Assembly: GCF_002532045.1 (NCBI RefSeq)
Contig: NZ_NWTG01000010.1
Coordinates: 124,001 to 188,000 of the forward strand
DNA: 64,000 nucleotides
Source of the DNA: Bradyrhizobium sp. C9
GTDB taxonomy: Bacteria > Pseudomonadota > Alphaproteobacteria > Rhizobiales > Xanthobacteraceae
Direction: 5' to 3'
Positions 56,528-64,000 of the stretch are shown one piece after another. Every line of letters begins with the position of its first letter. Position 1 is the stretch's first letter. The notes beneath the pieces were generated by a model, which ran no database searches, was not told the DNA's origin, and worked only from the letters and a program-made list of their open reading frames with translations. Both the position numbers and the translations under genes were made by a program.

Positions 56528-57973
56528 TCAACTGGCGGCGCGGACGTGAACGACCACGCGGTCATCGGCGTAGAGCCGCTGCCATCCTGCGATGTGATCC
56601 AGCAATCTGGACGCCGGCGTGGTCGGATCGAGCATCACCGCATCGATGTCATGGGTCGCGAGCAGATTGAGGAAGCCGTTGACGTCCTTGAGCTGAACCG
56701 CACGGACCATGCTCATGCCGAACGCCTCGCCGTAGAGCTCGGCACGCCCGTCGATGAACACCGGCATCTGGCGCCAGATCAGGTAGCCGCCGAACTGCAG
56801 ATCGTTGAGCACGCGCTTGACGTTGTGCGCCTTCATCGCGTCGACGGCGGCAGCCGGCGAATAGATCGGCGGTGGCGATATGACCTGGCGCGCGGCAACG
56901 ACCGAGGTCCACGCGCAAAGCCCGACGATCAGGATTGCGGCCGGAGCAACTCTCGGGCGGACGGCGCTGGCGGCACGCAGCCCGAACTGGGTGGCGACCG
57001 GCGTCAGCACGGCCAGCGGCAGCAACAGGGCGAACAGCTCGAGATTTCTGACATGGGACAGCGCCATATGCAGCAGGCCCAGCACCAGGATGATTCGCGG
57101 CAGCGGCAACCTCGCCCCGAAATAGAGCGCAGCGCCGAGCAGGCCGAGGATCGATAGTCCGAACGGGTCGATCTCGCTGAACGTCGCCGGCCTCCATTCC
57201 GTGATGAGATGCAGCAATTCACCGAGGCCGAGAATCCTGAGCGAGGCGAGGATCGAGCCCCAGCCATAGGGGGTGACGCAGCACGCCGCCAGTGCGCCGA
57301 TGCCGAACGCCCCCCAGCGCAGCGCCAGCGCCAGCCTTTGGGCCGGCAAGGCATTCCACATCGCATCGAGGGCAAATGCGCCGGCCAGCACCAAACCGAA
57401 CAGAAAGCCGCCGTGCAGGTTGGCCCACAGCGCGATCAGCGGCAGCAGCCAGAACGAGGGCGCCTCGCGGCGCTCGCTGGCGGTCATCAGGCCGTTCGCC
57501 CAGATGATCATGATCGGCATCGCCAGCACGTGCGGACGGGCCAGCAGGTGCCCGCAGGTCAGAACCAGCGCAGCGAGGGCGATCAGGCTCGCGCACATCG
57601 TCGGCAGCACGCGGTTGAGGATGGCGGTGAGCAGCGCGAAGCTGGCGGCGGCGCCGGCGGCGGCCAGCGCCACCGGGCCGGTCCAGCCGGCGAGGTCATA
57701 GGCCTTCGCGAACAGCACCTGCGCCAGCCAGGATGACGACACCCACGGCTCACCGGCCTTGGTGAACGAATAGATGTCGACGGACGGCAGCGTGTGATGA
57801 TCGAGGATCCAGCGGCCGACGGCAATCTGCCAATAGGTGTCGGAATCGGCGAGCAGCCTGTCGCCGACGAGCAGCAGCAGCGCATAGACGCCGCACGCCA
57901 CCCAGAACCAGGCCGGGAGCTCAACGAACCTGGAAGCCTTCGCGCGCGGGAAGGTCGCGGTCTCAGCGCTCAT
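56528..57973 (-). CDS. Multi-pass membrane protein, GT-C-like
   Basis: A 481-residue protein with about ten to twelve membrane segments and a C-terminal soluble domain (from ~375, VKRVLNDLQFGGYLIWRQ, FIDGRAELYGE). An acidic loop after TM1 (LLADSDTYWQIAVGRWIL) resembles the first periplasmic loop of GT-C glycosyltransferases, where Asp residues bind lipid-linked sugars. No family name is certain. It follows the fatty-acid-hydroxylase gene (24-nt gap) in a pilus locus, so a role in glycosylating surface proteins is a guess. Confidence 0.68.
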   Translation of the reverse strand: MSAETATFPRAKASRFVELPAWFWVACGVYALLLLVGDRLLADSDTYWQIAVGRWILDHHTLPSVDIYSFTKAGEPWVSSSWLAQVLFAKAYDLAGWTGPVALAAAGAAASFALLTAILNRVLPTMCASLIALAALVLTCGHLLARPHVLAMPIMIIWANGLMTASERREAPSFWLLPLIALWANLHGGFLFGLVLAGAFALDAMWNALPAQRLALALRWGAFGIGALAACCVTPYGWGSILASLRILGLGELLHLITEWRPATFSEIDPFGLSILGLLGAALYFGARLPLPRIILVLGLLHMALSHVRNLELFALLLPLAVLTPVATQFGLRAASAVRPRVAPAAILIVGLCAWTSVVAARQVISPPPIYSPAAAVDAMKAHNVKRVLNDLQFGGYLIWRQMPVFIDGRAELYGEAFGMSMVRAVQLKDVNGFLNLLATHDIDAVMLDPTTPASRLLDHIAGWQRLYADDRVVVHVRAAS

Positions 57974-57997
57974 GATGGCACCGGCCGGCTGGCGGCG

Positions 57998-58828
57998 TCA
58001 TTGCCGGAACGGATAGGCCAATTGTCCGCCGATCTCGGACGGCACGCCCTGCTCGGCATCGACCCCGTAGTCTTCCGGGAGCTTGCCTTCGGGCATCCGG
58101 AACGTTCCGAACAGAATGTCCCAGAGCGGAAAGGTGCCCGCGAAATTGGTGTCGCCGCCTTCCTCGAGCCCGGTGTGATGCCAGCGGTGAAATACCGGCG
58201 TCGCGATCACGTATTTGAACGGGCCGAGCGTCCAGCTCAGGTTGGCGTGCACGAACGCCGAATGGAATGTGGTGAACGGGCCGACCCACAACATGATGTT
58301 CGGAGAGATGCCCGCCATCAGCAGGATCACATCGACAGTGATCGTGCCGATCAGAAGATTGACGGGATGGAAGCGTGCCGCCGAGATCCATTCAAGATCC
58401 TCGGAGGAATGATGAATGGCGTGGTACTTCCAGAAGGCGCCGCCATGGAACATCCGGTGCAGCCAGTACAGCATGAAATCGGAGGCGACGAGAAAGATGA
58501 TGGACTGCAGCCAGAGCGGAAGCTGCGCCAGAGGGCCATGTCCGTTCTCGTAGAACGCGATCAGATCGTCGGTGTCGTGAACGTTGAACACCACGGCTGC
58601 GCCGAGCACCAGGAGCCCGATCCGCAGCACGCGGGCGAACACCGGCACGAAGAACCAGTAGCAGATGTCGGTGACCAGCTCACGCTTCTGCCACCACGGC
58701 TTGCCGGGATTGCAGGCCCAGAAATGAGTGAGCACCGTGAAGAACAGCGCCAGCGCGATGGTGATCGGCACCACCTTCATCATCGTCTGGCCGATCATCT
58801 CGATGACTTCAAAGGGAAGGCTGGGCAT
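57998..58828 (-). CDS. Sterol desaturase / fatty acid hydroxylase family protein
   Basis: A 276-residue integral-membrane di-iron oxygenase. The eight-His signature is present in HRMFH (HX3H), HAIHH (HX2HH) and HRWHH, separated by membrane helices. Members hydroxylate or desaturate lipids, such as carotenoid or fatty acyl chains. ATG 58828 has GAGG 5 nt upstream; ATG 58855 is possible. It is divergent from the flp-cpa operon and ends 24 nt before the GT-C-like gene. Confidence 0.88.
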   Translation of the reverse strand: MPSLPFEVIEMIGQTMMKVVPITIALALFFTVLTHFWACNPGKPWWQKRELVTDICYWFFVPVFARVLRIGLLVLGAAVVFNVHDTDDLIAFYENGHGPLAQLPLWLQSIIFLVASDFMLYWLHRMFHGGAFWKYHAIHHSSEDLEWISAARFHPVNLLIGTITVDVILLMAGISPNIMLWVGPFTTFHSAFVHANLSWTLGPFKYVIATPVFHRWHHTGLEEGGDTNFAGTFPLWDILFGTFRMPEGKLPEDYGVDAEQGVPSEIGGQLAYPFRQ

Positions 58829-59106
58829 GACGGCCTCATTCGACGGAAGCCCCATGCGTATAGATGTGCGCTTAAGGAGCCGTGAACAGGTGCCGATAGC
58901 GGGCCCCGGCAACAGTCTACAATTCTAGCGGGCCGCTTAATTCCAAATTTACTGTGCACAACAACTGCGGGTTCCCGCTGTGTTTTTACGATCAAATTAA
59001 CTGCACCGAAATTGTCGAACCGTAGGGTGCCGCAATGGTCACGGTGCTGAGAACGCCGGCGAGACCAAATCTAGTTCGACCAGCCACGTGCACACAGGAG
59101 TTACTT
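58829..59106. other. Divergent promoter region between the hydroxylase gene and flp
   Basis: AT-richer sequence of 278 nt. It should contain the flp promoter; no EcfG or sigma-54 motif was seen and no gene is supported. Confidence 0.5.
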
Positions 59107-59271
59107 ATGAAGAACCTCGTTTCGCGCTTCGTGAAGGACGAATCGGGCGCGACCGCCATCGAATACGGCCTGATCGCCACCGGTATCGCCATCGCGATCA
59201 TCGCTGCGGTCAACGGCGTCGGCAAGAATCTCTCGGGCACCTTCAACACGGTCGCCAGCTCGCTGAAGTAA
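59107..59271 (+). CDS. flp: Flp-type major pilin
   Basis: A 54-residue pilin precursor: MKNLVSRFVKDESG followed by the processing site and mature ATAIEYGLIATGIAIAIIAA. The Gly(-1), Glu-Tyr pair and hydrophobic helix are the Flp signature; CpaA would cut after DESG. AGGAG stands just upstream. It has its own terminator at 59295, so the pilin can be transcribed in excess of the assembly genes. Confidence 0.95.
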   Translation: MKNLVSRFVKDESGATAIEYGLIATGIAIAIIAAVNGVGKNLSGTFNTVASSLK

Positions 59272-59294
59272 GCCAGTTCCAACGAACTCGCATC

Positions 59295-59321
59295 AAAGGT
59301 CCCGGTACCCCCGGGACCTTT
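59295..59321 (+). terminator. Attenuating terminator after flp
   Basis: Stem AAAGGTCCCGG / CCGGGACCTTT with a short loop directly after flp; the T-tract is only three long, so read-through into cpaA is likely. Confidence 0.65.
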
Positions 59322-59441
59322 GCTATTTGGCGGACCGGCCGCCGGCGCCTCGAGGGCGGCCACGGCAGCCTTTCCCGATTGTTCACCATTGGCCGCTAGC
59401 GTCGGGTCTCGACCGCAGCTCCAGCTTGACGGCATGAATCC

Positions 59442-59966
59442 ATGATCCTCGACATCGCACGCTTGATGCTGTTTCCGGCCCTGATGGCCTTCGCGGCGGC
59501 GAGCGATCTGTTGACCATGACGATCCCGAACCGGATCTCCCTGGCGCTGGGGGCCGGCTTCTTCGTGCTGGCGCCGCTGATCGGGATGGGCGTGCACGAC
59601 ATCCTCAGCCATGCCGGCGCGGGCGCGCTGGTTCTGGTGGTGGCATTCGGCATGTTTGCGATGGGCTGGGTCGGCGGCGGAGACGCCAAGGTCGCCGCTG
59701 CGGCCGGCCTGTGGTTCGGGTTCGAGCATCTGCTCCCCTATCTGGTCTTCGCCTCGCTGTTCGGCGGCGCGCTGACGGTGCTGCTGCTGCAGCTCCGGCA
59801 GTGGCCGCTGCCCTATGCGCTGGCGAACCAGGCCTGGCTCAGCCGCCTGCACGACAAGCAGACCGGAATTCCCTACGGCATCGCACTCGCCCTCGGCGCC
59901 CTGCTGATCTATCCCGAGACGGACTGGATCAAGACGATCGACCTCGCGCACTTCGCGATGCGCTGA
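59442..59966 (+). CDS. cpaA: Prepilin peptidase CpaA/TadV
   Basis: A 174-residue inner-membrane aspartic protease with about five helices. The two catalytic aspartates are in AAASDLLTMTIPN and GGGDAKVAAA. It cleaves Flp and likely the TadE-type pseudopilins. It lacks the N-methylation domain, as is usual for TadV-type enzymes. Confidence 0.95.
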   Translation: MILDIARLMLFPALMAFAAASDLLTMTIPNRISLALGAGFFVLAPLIGMGVHDILSHAGAGALVLVVAFGMFAMGWVGGGDAKVAAAAGLWFGFEHLLPYLVFASLFGGALTVLLLQLRQWPLPYALANQAWLSRLHDKQTGIPYGIALALGALLIYPETDWIKTIDLAHFAMR

Positions 59967-60093
59967 GAAAGCAGCGGTAACCGCGCGTTAAGGCGATTTA
60001 GATACGCCTCATTAACCATGCTTTGACGAATAGCTGGTCAACTCCCATCACGGCGGCGGCAGCGTCGCGGCGTCATGTGGAAAGTGAAGCGTA

Positions 60094-60888
60094 ATGGATA
60101 AGGCCCGCATTCTGGTCCTCGCAATCGCAGGCTGCGCCGGCCTTGCGGCGCTCTATTTGGCGAGCGGAAGCGACGACAAGCCGGCGCCGCCTCCGCCGGT
60201 CGCGCAGCTGCCCACCGTCGACATCCTGGTCGCGAAAACCGACATCGGCCTCGGCCAGGCCGTGAAGCCCGAAGACCTGCAATGGCAGACCTGGCCGGCG
60301 GCAACCGCCAGCGCCAGCTTCATGCGCAGGGACAGCAACGCCGAAGCGATCAAGGACGTGACCGGCTCGATCGCGCGGGCCCCCTTCATCCAGGGCGAAC
60401 CGATTCGCGAGCAGAAGCTCGTCAAGGCCGACGGCAGCGGCTTCATGGCCGCGATCCTGCCGACCGGCATGCGGGCGGTATCGACCGAAATCTCACCCGA
60501 GACCGGCGCCGGCGGCTTCATCCTGCCGAATGACCGGGTCGACGTCCTGCTGTCGAAGCGGGACAAGAATCCGGATCGCAACGGCGCCGACATCGTCAAC
60601 TCCGAAGTGATCCTGACCAATATCCGCGTGCTCGCGATCGACCAGGCACCGAAGGAAAAGGACGGCACCAACGCACTGATCGGCAAGACGGTGACGCTGG
60701 AGCTGAAGCCCGAACAGACCGAGACGCTGGCGCGCGCGCGCCAGAGCGGCGTCCTGTCGCTGGCGCTGCGCAGCATCGCCGACAACAACGCGCCCGAAAC
60801 CAAGATCGACGACAACCGGCAGAGGCGCGGTGACACGATCAACGTCATCCGCTTTGGCGTTGCCAACCAGGCGACGATGCAGAAGTGA
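60094..60888 (+). CDS. cpaB: Tad pilus assembly protein CpaB
   Basis: A 264-residue periplasmic protein with an N-terminal membrane segment (ILVLAIAGCAGLAALYLASG) and a SAF domain, VDILVAKTDIGLGQAVKPEDLQW, then MRAVSTEISPETGAGGFILPNDRVDVLL, the CpaB/RcpC domain. It stabilises the secretin. The stop overlaps the cpaC 5' region. Confidence 0.95.
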   Translation: MDKARILVLAIAGCAGLAALYLASGSDDKPAPPPPVAQLPTVDILVAKTDIGLGQAVKPEDLQWQTWPAATASASFMRRDSNAEAIKDVTGSIARAPFIQGEPIREQKLVKADGSGFMAAILPTGMRAVSTEISPETGAGGFILPNDRVDVLLSKRDKNPDRNGADIVNSEVILTNIRVLAIDQAPKEKDGTNALIGKTVTLELKPEQTETLARARQSGVLSLALRSIADNNAPETKIDDNRQRRGDTINVIRFGVANQATMQK

Positions 60889-60905
60889 CCATGAGGACAC
60901 ACGTG

Positions 60906-62369
60906 ATGAAGCGCGGGGCAACTCAACGGACGATCCGGGCCTTCATGGTCCGCGCATTGTCGTTCTCGGCCGTCGCGGCGCTCACGCTCAATCCGGCGCT
61001 GACGCCGGTGGTGGCGAGCGACTACCGTGCCGCGCCGGCCCCCACCTCGGCCGATGGCCAGATGAACGCTCGCTTTCTCGCACTCGGGGTCGGCAAGTCG
61101 GTGGTGATCGATCTGCCCCGGGACATCAAGGACGTGCTGGTCGCCGATCCCAAGATCGCCAACGCCGTGGTTCGCTCGGCGCAACGCGCCTATATCATCG
61201 GCGCGACGGTCGGCCAGACCAACATCGTGTTCTTCGACGCCGCCGGCCAGCAGATCGCGGCCTATGACATCGCCGTCAAGCGCGACCTTAACGGCGTGCG
61301 GGCTGCGCTGCGCGCGGCGATGCCGAATTCCGATATCCAGATCGAGGGCGTCGGTGACGGCGTCGTGCTGACCGGCAGTGCGGCGACCCCGGTCGAGGCG
61401 CAGCAGGCCGGCGAGATCGCCGCGCGGCTGGTCGGCGGCCCCGAGAAGGTCGTGAACTCCATCGCGGTTCGCGGCCGCGACCAGGTGATGCTGAAGGTCA
61501 CGGTTGCCGAAGTCTCGCGCAGCCTGATCAAGCAGCTCGGCATCGACCTCACCGCGAACCTCAACTACGGCACGACCGTGGTCAAATTCGCCAACAGCAA
61601 CCCGTTCACCGCGAACAGCTCACCGCTGGTGTCCGGCAACAATCTCACCACATCGTTCGGATCGTCGGTGTCGGCGACGATCCGCGCCATGGAAAGCGCG
61701 GGTGTCGTGCGGACGCTTGCCGAACCGAACCTGACTGCGATCTCGGGCGAATCGGCGACCTTCATCTCGGGCGGCGAGTTTCCAATTCCGACCGGCGTGA
61801 CCTGTCAGACCTCGTCGACGGGCGCGATCGGGAATTGCGTCCAGACTGTCAGCTTCAAGAAATTCGGCATTTCGCTCAACTTCACGCCGGTGGTGCTGAC
61901 CGAAGGGCGCATCAGCCTGCGCGTGATGACGGAAGTGTCGGAAGTCTCGACCGAGAACGCGCTGACCGGCGGCGCGGGTGGCACGACGATCCCTTCGATC
62001 AAGACCCGCCGCGCCGAAACCACGCTGGAAATTCCCTCCGGTGGCTCGATGGCGATGGCCGGCCTGATCCAGGACCAGACCAAGCAGGCGATCAACGGCC
62101 TTCCCGGGCTGGCGTCGCTGCCTGTGCTCGGCACGCTGTTCCGCAGCCGCGACTTCGTCAACAACCAGACCGAACTGATGGTTCTGGTGACGCCCTATGT
62201 CGTTCGCGCCGTGGCGCAGAAGGACCTGTCGCGTCCGGATGACGGCTTTGCCAATGCATCCGATCCGCAGGCCGACCTGCTCGGCAGCCTCAATCGCATC
62301 TACGGCGTGCCCGGCCGCACCGAGCCGGCGCGGAATTACCGCGGCACCTACGGCTTTATTACCGACTGA
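60906..62369 (+). CDS. cpaC: Tad outer-membrane secretin CpaC/RcpA
   Basis: A 487-residue secretin with signal peptide (residues ~1-38, PVVASDY). The pilus assembly N-domain (VVIDLPRDIKDVLVADPKIANAVVRSAQ) is followed by a BON-type domain and the secretin domain (RAMESAGVVRTLAEPNLTAISGESATFISGGEFPIP, GISLNFTPVV, LPVLGTLFRS, ELMVLVTPYVV). ATG 60906 (MKRGATQ) is chosen; ATG 60891 is an in-frame alternative. Confidence 0.96.
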   Translation: MKRGATQRTIRAFMVRALSFSAVAALTLNPALTPVVASDYRAAPAPTSADGQMNARFLALGVGKSVVIDLPRDIKDVLVADPKIANAVVRSAQRAYIIGATVGQTNIVFFDAAGQQIAAYDIAVKRDLNGVRAALRAAMPNSDIQIEGVGDGVVLTGSAATPVEAQQAGEIAARLVGGPEKVVNSIAVRGRDQVMLKVTVAEVSRSLIKQLGIDLTANLNYGTTVVKFANSNPFTANSSPLVSGNNLTTSFGSSVSATIRAMESAGVVRTLAEPNLTAISGESATFISGGEFPIPTGVTCQTSSTGAIGNCVQTVSFKKFGISLNFTPVVLTEGRISLRVMTEVSEVSTENALTGGAGGTTIPSIKTRRAETTLEIPSGGSMAMAGLIQDQTKQAINGLPGLASLPVLGTLFRSRDFVNNQTELMVLVTPYVVRAVAQKDLSRPDDGFANASDPQADLLGSLNRIYGVPGRTEPARNYRGTYGFITD

Positions 62370-62377
62370 GGCGGACG

Positions 62378-63130
62378 ATGACACAGACCACACCCAGACC
62401 ATCCGCCGATTACAAGCGCACCGCCGGTCTCGCCGGCGTGCTCGTCGGCCTCGCCATGACGCTCGGCGCCTGCCAGCACGCCGCCGACAACAGCTTCGCG
62501 ATGGTGGACTCGCCGGCCGACTATCGCCAGCGTCACCCGATCGCGGTGACCGAGGCCGATCGCTCGATCGTGGTCTTCGTCGGCCGCAGCCGCGGCGGGC
62601 TGACTGCGGAGCAGCGCGCCGAGGTGATGGGAATGGCGCAGGACTGGATGCGCGAGGGCACCGGCGCCGTCACCATCGACGTCCCCGCCGACACGCCGAA
62701 CGCCCGGCCCGCGCAGGAATCGTTGCGCGAGATCCAGGCGACCTTCGCCGCCGCCGGCGTGCCGCCGCGCGGGATCCTCGTGCGCAAATACCATCCCGAG
62801 AACCCGCGCCTGATGCCCGCGATCCGCGTGAACTATCCAAAGATGAAGGCTGAGGCCGGGCCGTGCGGCCTGTGGCCGGAGGATCTCGGCCCGTCGATGC
62901 ACAACGGATCCTACATCCAGAACAAGCAATACTACAATTTCGGCTGCGCCAATCAGCACAACCTCGCAGCCATGGTCGAAGACCCGACTGATCTCGTGCA
63001 GCCGCGCGCGGAGACCCCTGCCTACACGTCGCGCCGCAATATCGCCTTCGAGAAGTATCGCAAGGGCACCACGACCGCCACGACGTATCCCGAGTCCGAC
63101 AGGGCCAAGCTAAGCGACACAGGAAAATGA
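62378..63130 (+). CDS. cpaD: Tad pilus lipoprotein CpaD
   Basis: A 250-residue outer-membrane-associated lipoprotein. Lipobox LGAC (cysteine at residue 32) follows a hydrophobic signal. The CpaD domain has a late NFGCANQHNLAAMVEDPTDLVQPR, the family signature. It overlaps cpaE (ATGA). Confidence 0.95.
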   Translation: MTQTTPRPSADYKRTAGLAGVLVGLAMTLGACQHAADNSFAMVDSPADYRQRHPIAVTEADRSIVVFVGRSRGGLTAEQRAEVMGMAQDWMREGTGAVTIDVPADTPNARPAQESLREIQATFAAAGVPPRGILVRKYHPENPRLMPAIRVNYPKMKAEAGPCGLWPEDLGPSMHNGSYIQNKQYYNFGCANQHNLAAMVEDPTDLVQPRAETPAYTSRRNIAFEKYRKGTTTATTYPESDRAKLSDTGK

Positions 63131-64000
63131 TCACCTACGCGCAGCAAAACTCCGAAGAGCAGACGGACGCCCCGCCGCAGGCCGTGGACGACCATATTGC
63201 TCCGGCGCCGCGGGTCTCGGTCCAGGCGTTCTGCGAGACGGTCGAGACCGCTGCCGCCGTCCAGTCGGCGGGCGAGGATCGCCGGCTGGCCAAGGCTCAC
63301 CTCAAGATCCAGATGGGCGGCATGGCGGCCGCCATCGAGGCCTATCGCTCGGCGCCGACGCCCAATGTCATCATCCTCGAGACCGAGGGCCGCAGCGACA
63401 TTCTGGCCGGGCTCGACCAGCTCGCCACCGTGTGCGACGCCGGCACCCGGGTGGTCGTGATCGGCCGGGTCAACGACGTCACGCTGTATCGCGAGCTGGT
63501 GCGCCGCGGCGTCAGCGACTACGTGATTGCGCCGGCACATGCGATCGACGTGGTGCGCGCGGTCTGCAACCTGTTCTCGGCGCCGGAAGCCAAGGCGGTC
63601 GGCCGCGTCGTCGCCGTCGTCGGCGCGAAGGGCGGCGTCGGCGCCTCGACGATTGCCCACAATATCGCCTGGGCGATCGCCCGCGATCTGGCGCTCGATT
63701 CCGTGGTCGCCGATCTCGACCTCGCATTCGGCACCGCCGGCCTCAACTACAACCAGGATCCGGCGCAAGGCATCGCGGATGCGGTGTTCTCGCCGGACCG
63801 CGTCGATACCGCCTTCGTCGACCGCCTGCTGTCGAAATGCACCGACCATCTGAGCCTGCTGGCGGCACCGGCCACGCTCGACAAGGTCTACGATTTCGGC
63901 GCCGAGGCGTTCGACGCGATTTTCGATACGCTGCGCACCACGATGCCCTGCATCGTGCTCGACGTACCGCATCAATGGTCCGGCTGGACCAAGCGCGCGC
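63127..64000 (+). CDS. cpaE: Tad pilus localisation ATPase CpaE (partial)
   Basis: Partial at the right edge; about 291 codons are visible. An N-terminal receiver-like region (residues ~45-150, no clear phosphoacceptor Asp; NVIILETEGRS at the place of the site) precedes a MinD/ParA ATPase with the deviant Walker A VVGAKGGVGASTIAHN and ADLDLAFGTAGLNYNQDP. CpaE targets the Tad machinery to a cell pole. The continuation should hold the ATPase C-terminus followed by cpaF. Confidence 0.93.
   Translation, partial: MITYAQQNSEEQTDAPPQAVDDHIAPAPRVSVQAFCETVETAAAVQSAGEDRRLAKAHLKIQMGGMAAAIEAYRSAPTPNVIILETEGRSDILAGLDQLATVCDAGTRVVVIGRVNDVTLYRELVRRGVSDYVIAPAHAIDVVRAVCNLFSAPEAKAVGRVVAVVGAKGGVGASTIAHNIAWAIARDLALDSVVADLDLAFGTAGLNYNQDPAQGIADAVFSPDRVDTAFVDRLLSKCTDHLSLLAAPATLDKVYDFGAEAFDAIFDTLRTTMPCIVLDVPHQWSGWTKRA

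Overview
The window is high-GC alphaproteobacterial chromosome. Gene content (PhyR/NepR/EcfG stress response, urt-ure nitrogen scavenging, Tad pilus, bifunctional cysNC) and several interspersed palindrome families point to a Bradyrhizobium-like member of the Rhizobiales; the genus is inferred from gene content, not from a marker gene. I saw no rRNA, tRNA, CRISPR array, transposase or phage integrase.

Layout. (1) 1-11.4 kb: sulfate uptake and assimilation. On the minus strand cysG, a DUF2849 gene, cysI, a DUF934 gene and cysH are tightly overlapped, followed by sbp-cysT-cysW-cysA (cysA runs off the left edge). Divergent from cysG are cysD and cysNC. Together they import sulfate, activate it to APS/PAPS, reduce it to sulfide and make the siroheme needed by CysI. 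(2) 11.5-16.3 kb: an AraC-type regulator divergent from an MFS exporter, then malate synthase G. (3) 16.6-29.5 kb: a general stress response island. It ends in phyR / nepR-ecfG and contains many small or envelope genes. Reading the intergenic regions by eye, I found seven exact GGAAC-N16/17-CGTT motifs, the accepted EcfG promoter form, each correctly oriented and a short distance upstream of a gene, plus four one-mismatch versions including those of phyR and nepR-ecfG themselves. Several target genes are tiny unannotated-type ORFs of 46-80 codons. (4) 29.5-38 kb: a DUF1905 protein, a large GGDEF-EAL protein, a cupredoxin, a multi-pass membrane protein, a MauG-like di-heme peroxidase and an HWE-type histidine kinase with a degenerate N-box. 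(5) 38.3-51.6 kb, all minus: urtABCDE (urea ABC importer), then ureD-A-B-C-E-F-G, with four non-urease passengers inserted (a DUF559 nuclease bordered by repeats, a MESH1/SpoT-like HD hydrolase next to ureC, and two tandem ABM-fold monooxygenases). An exact sigma-54 promoter lies upstream of urtA, which fits nitrogen control. (6) 52-54.3 kb: a DEAD-box RNA helicase, an extended IF-1 and a cold-shock protein, a cold/translation module. (7) 54.4-64 kb: Tad pilus genes in two divergent halves. TadE/TadG-type pseudopilins and a short CpaC-N-domain protein are on the minus strand; flp-cpaA-cpaB-cpaC-cpaD-cpaE are on the plus strand and run off the right edge. A GT-C-like membrane protein and a fatty-acid-hydroxylase-family protein sit between them.

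The observation I would follow first is the EcfG promoter network in region 3: it links a set of small proteins of unknown function to the general stress response. Second is the passenger set inside the urease operon. Many antisense reading frames in this GC-rich DNA are long but are shadows of real genes and were left out.
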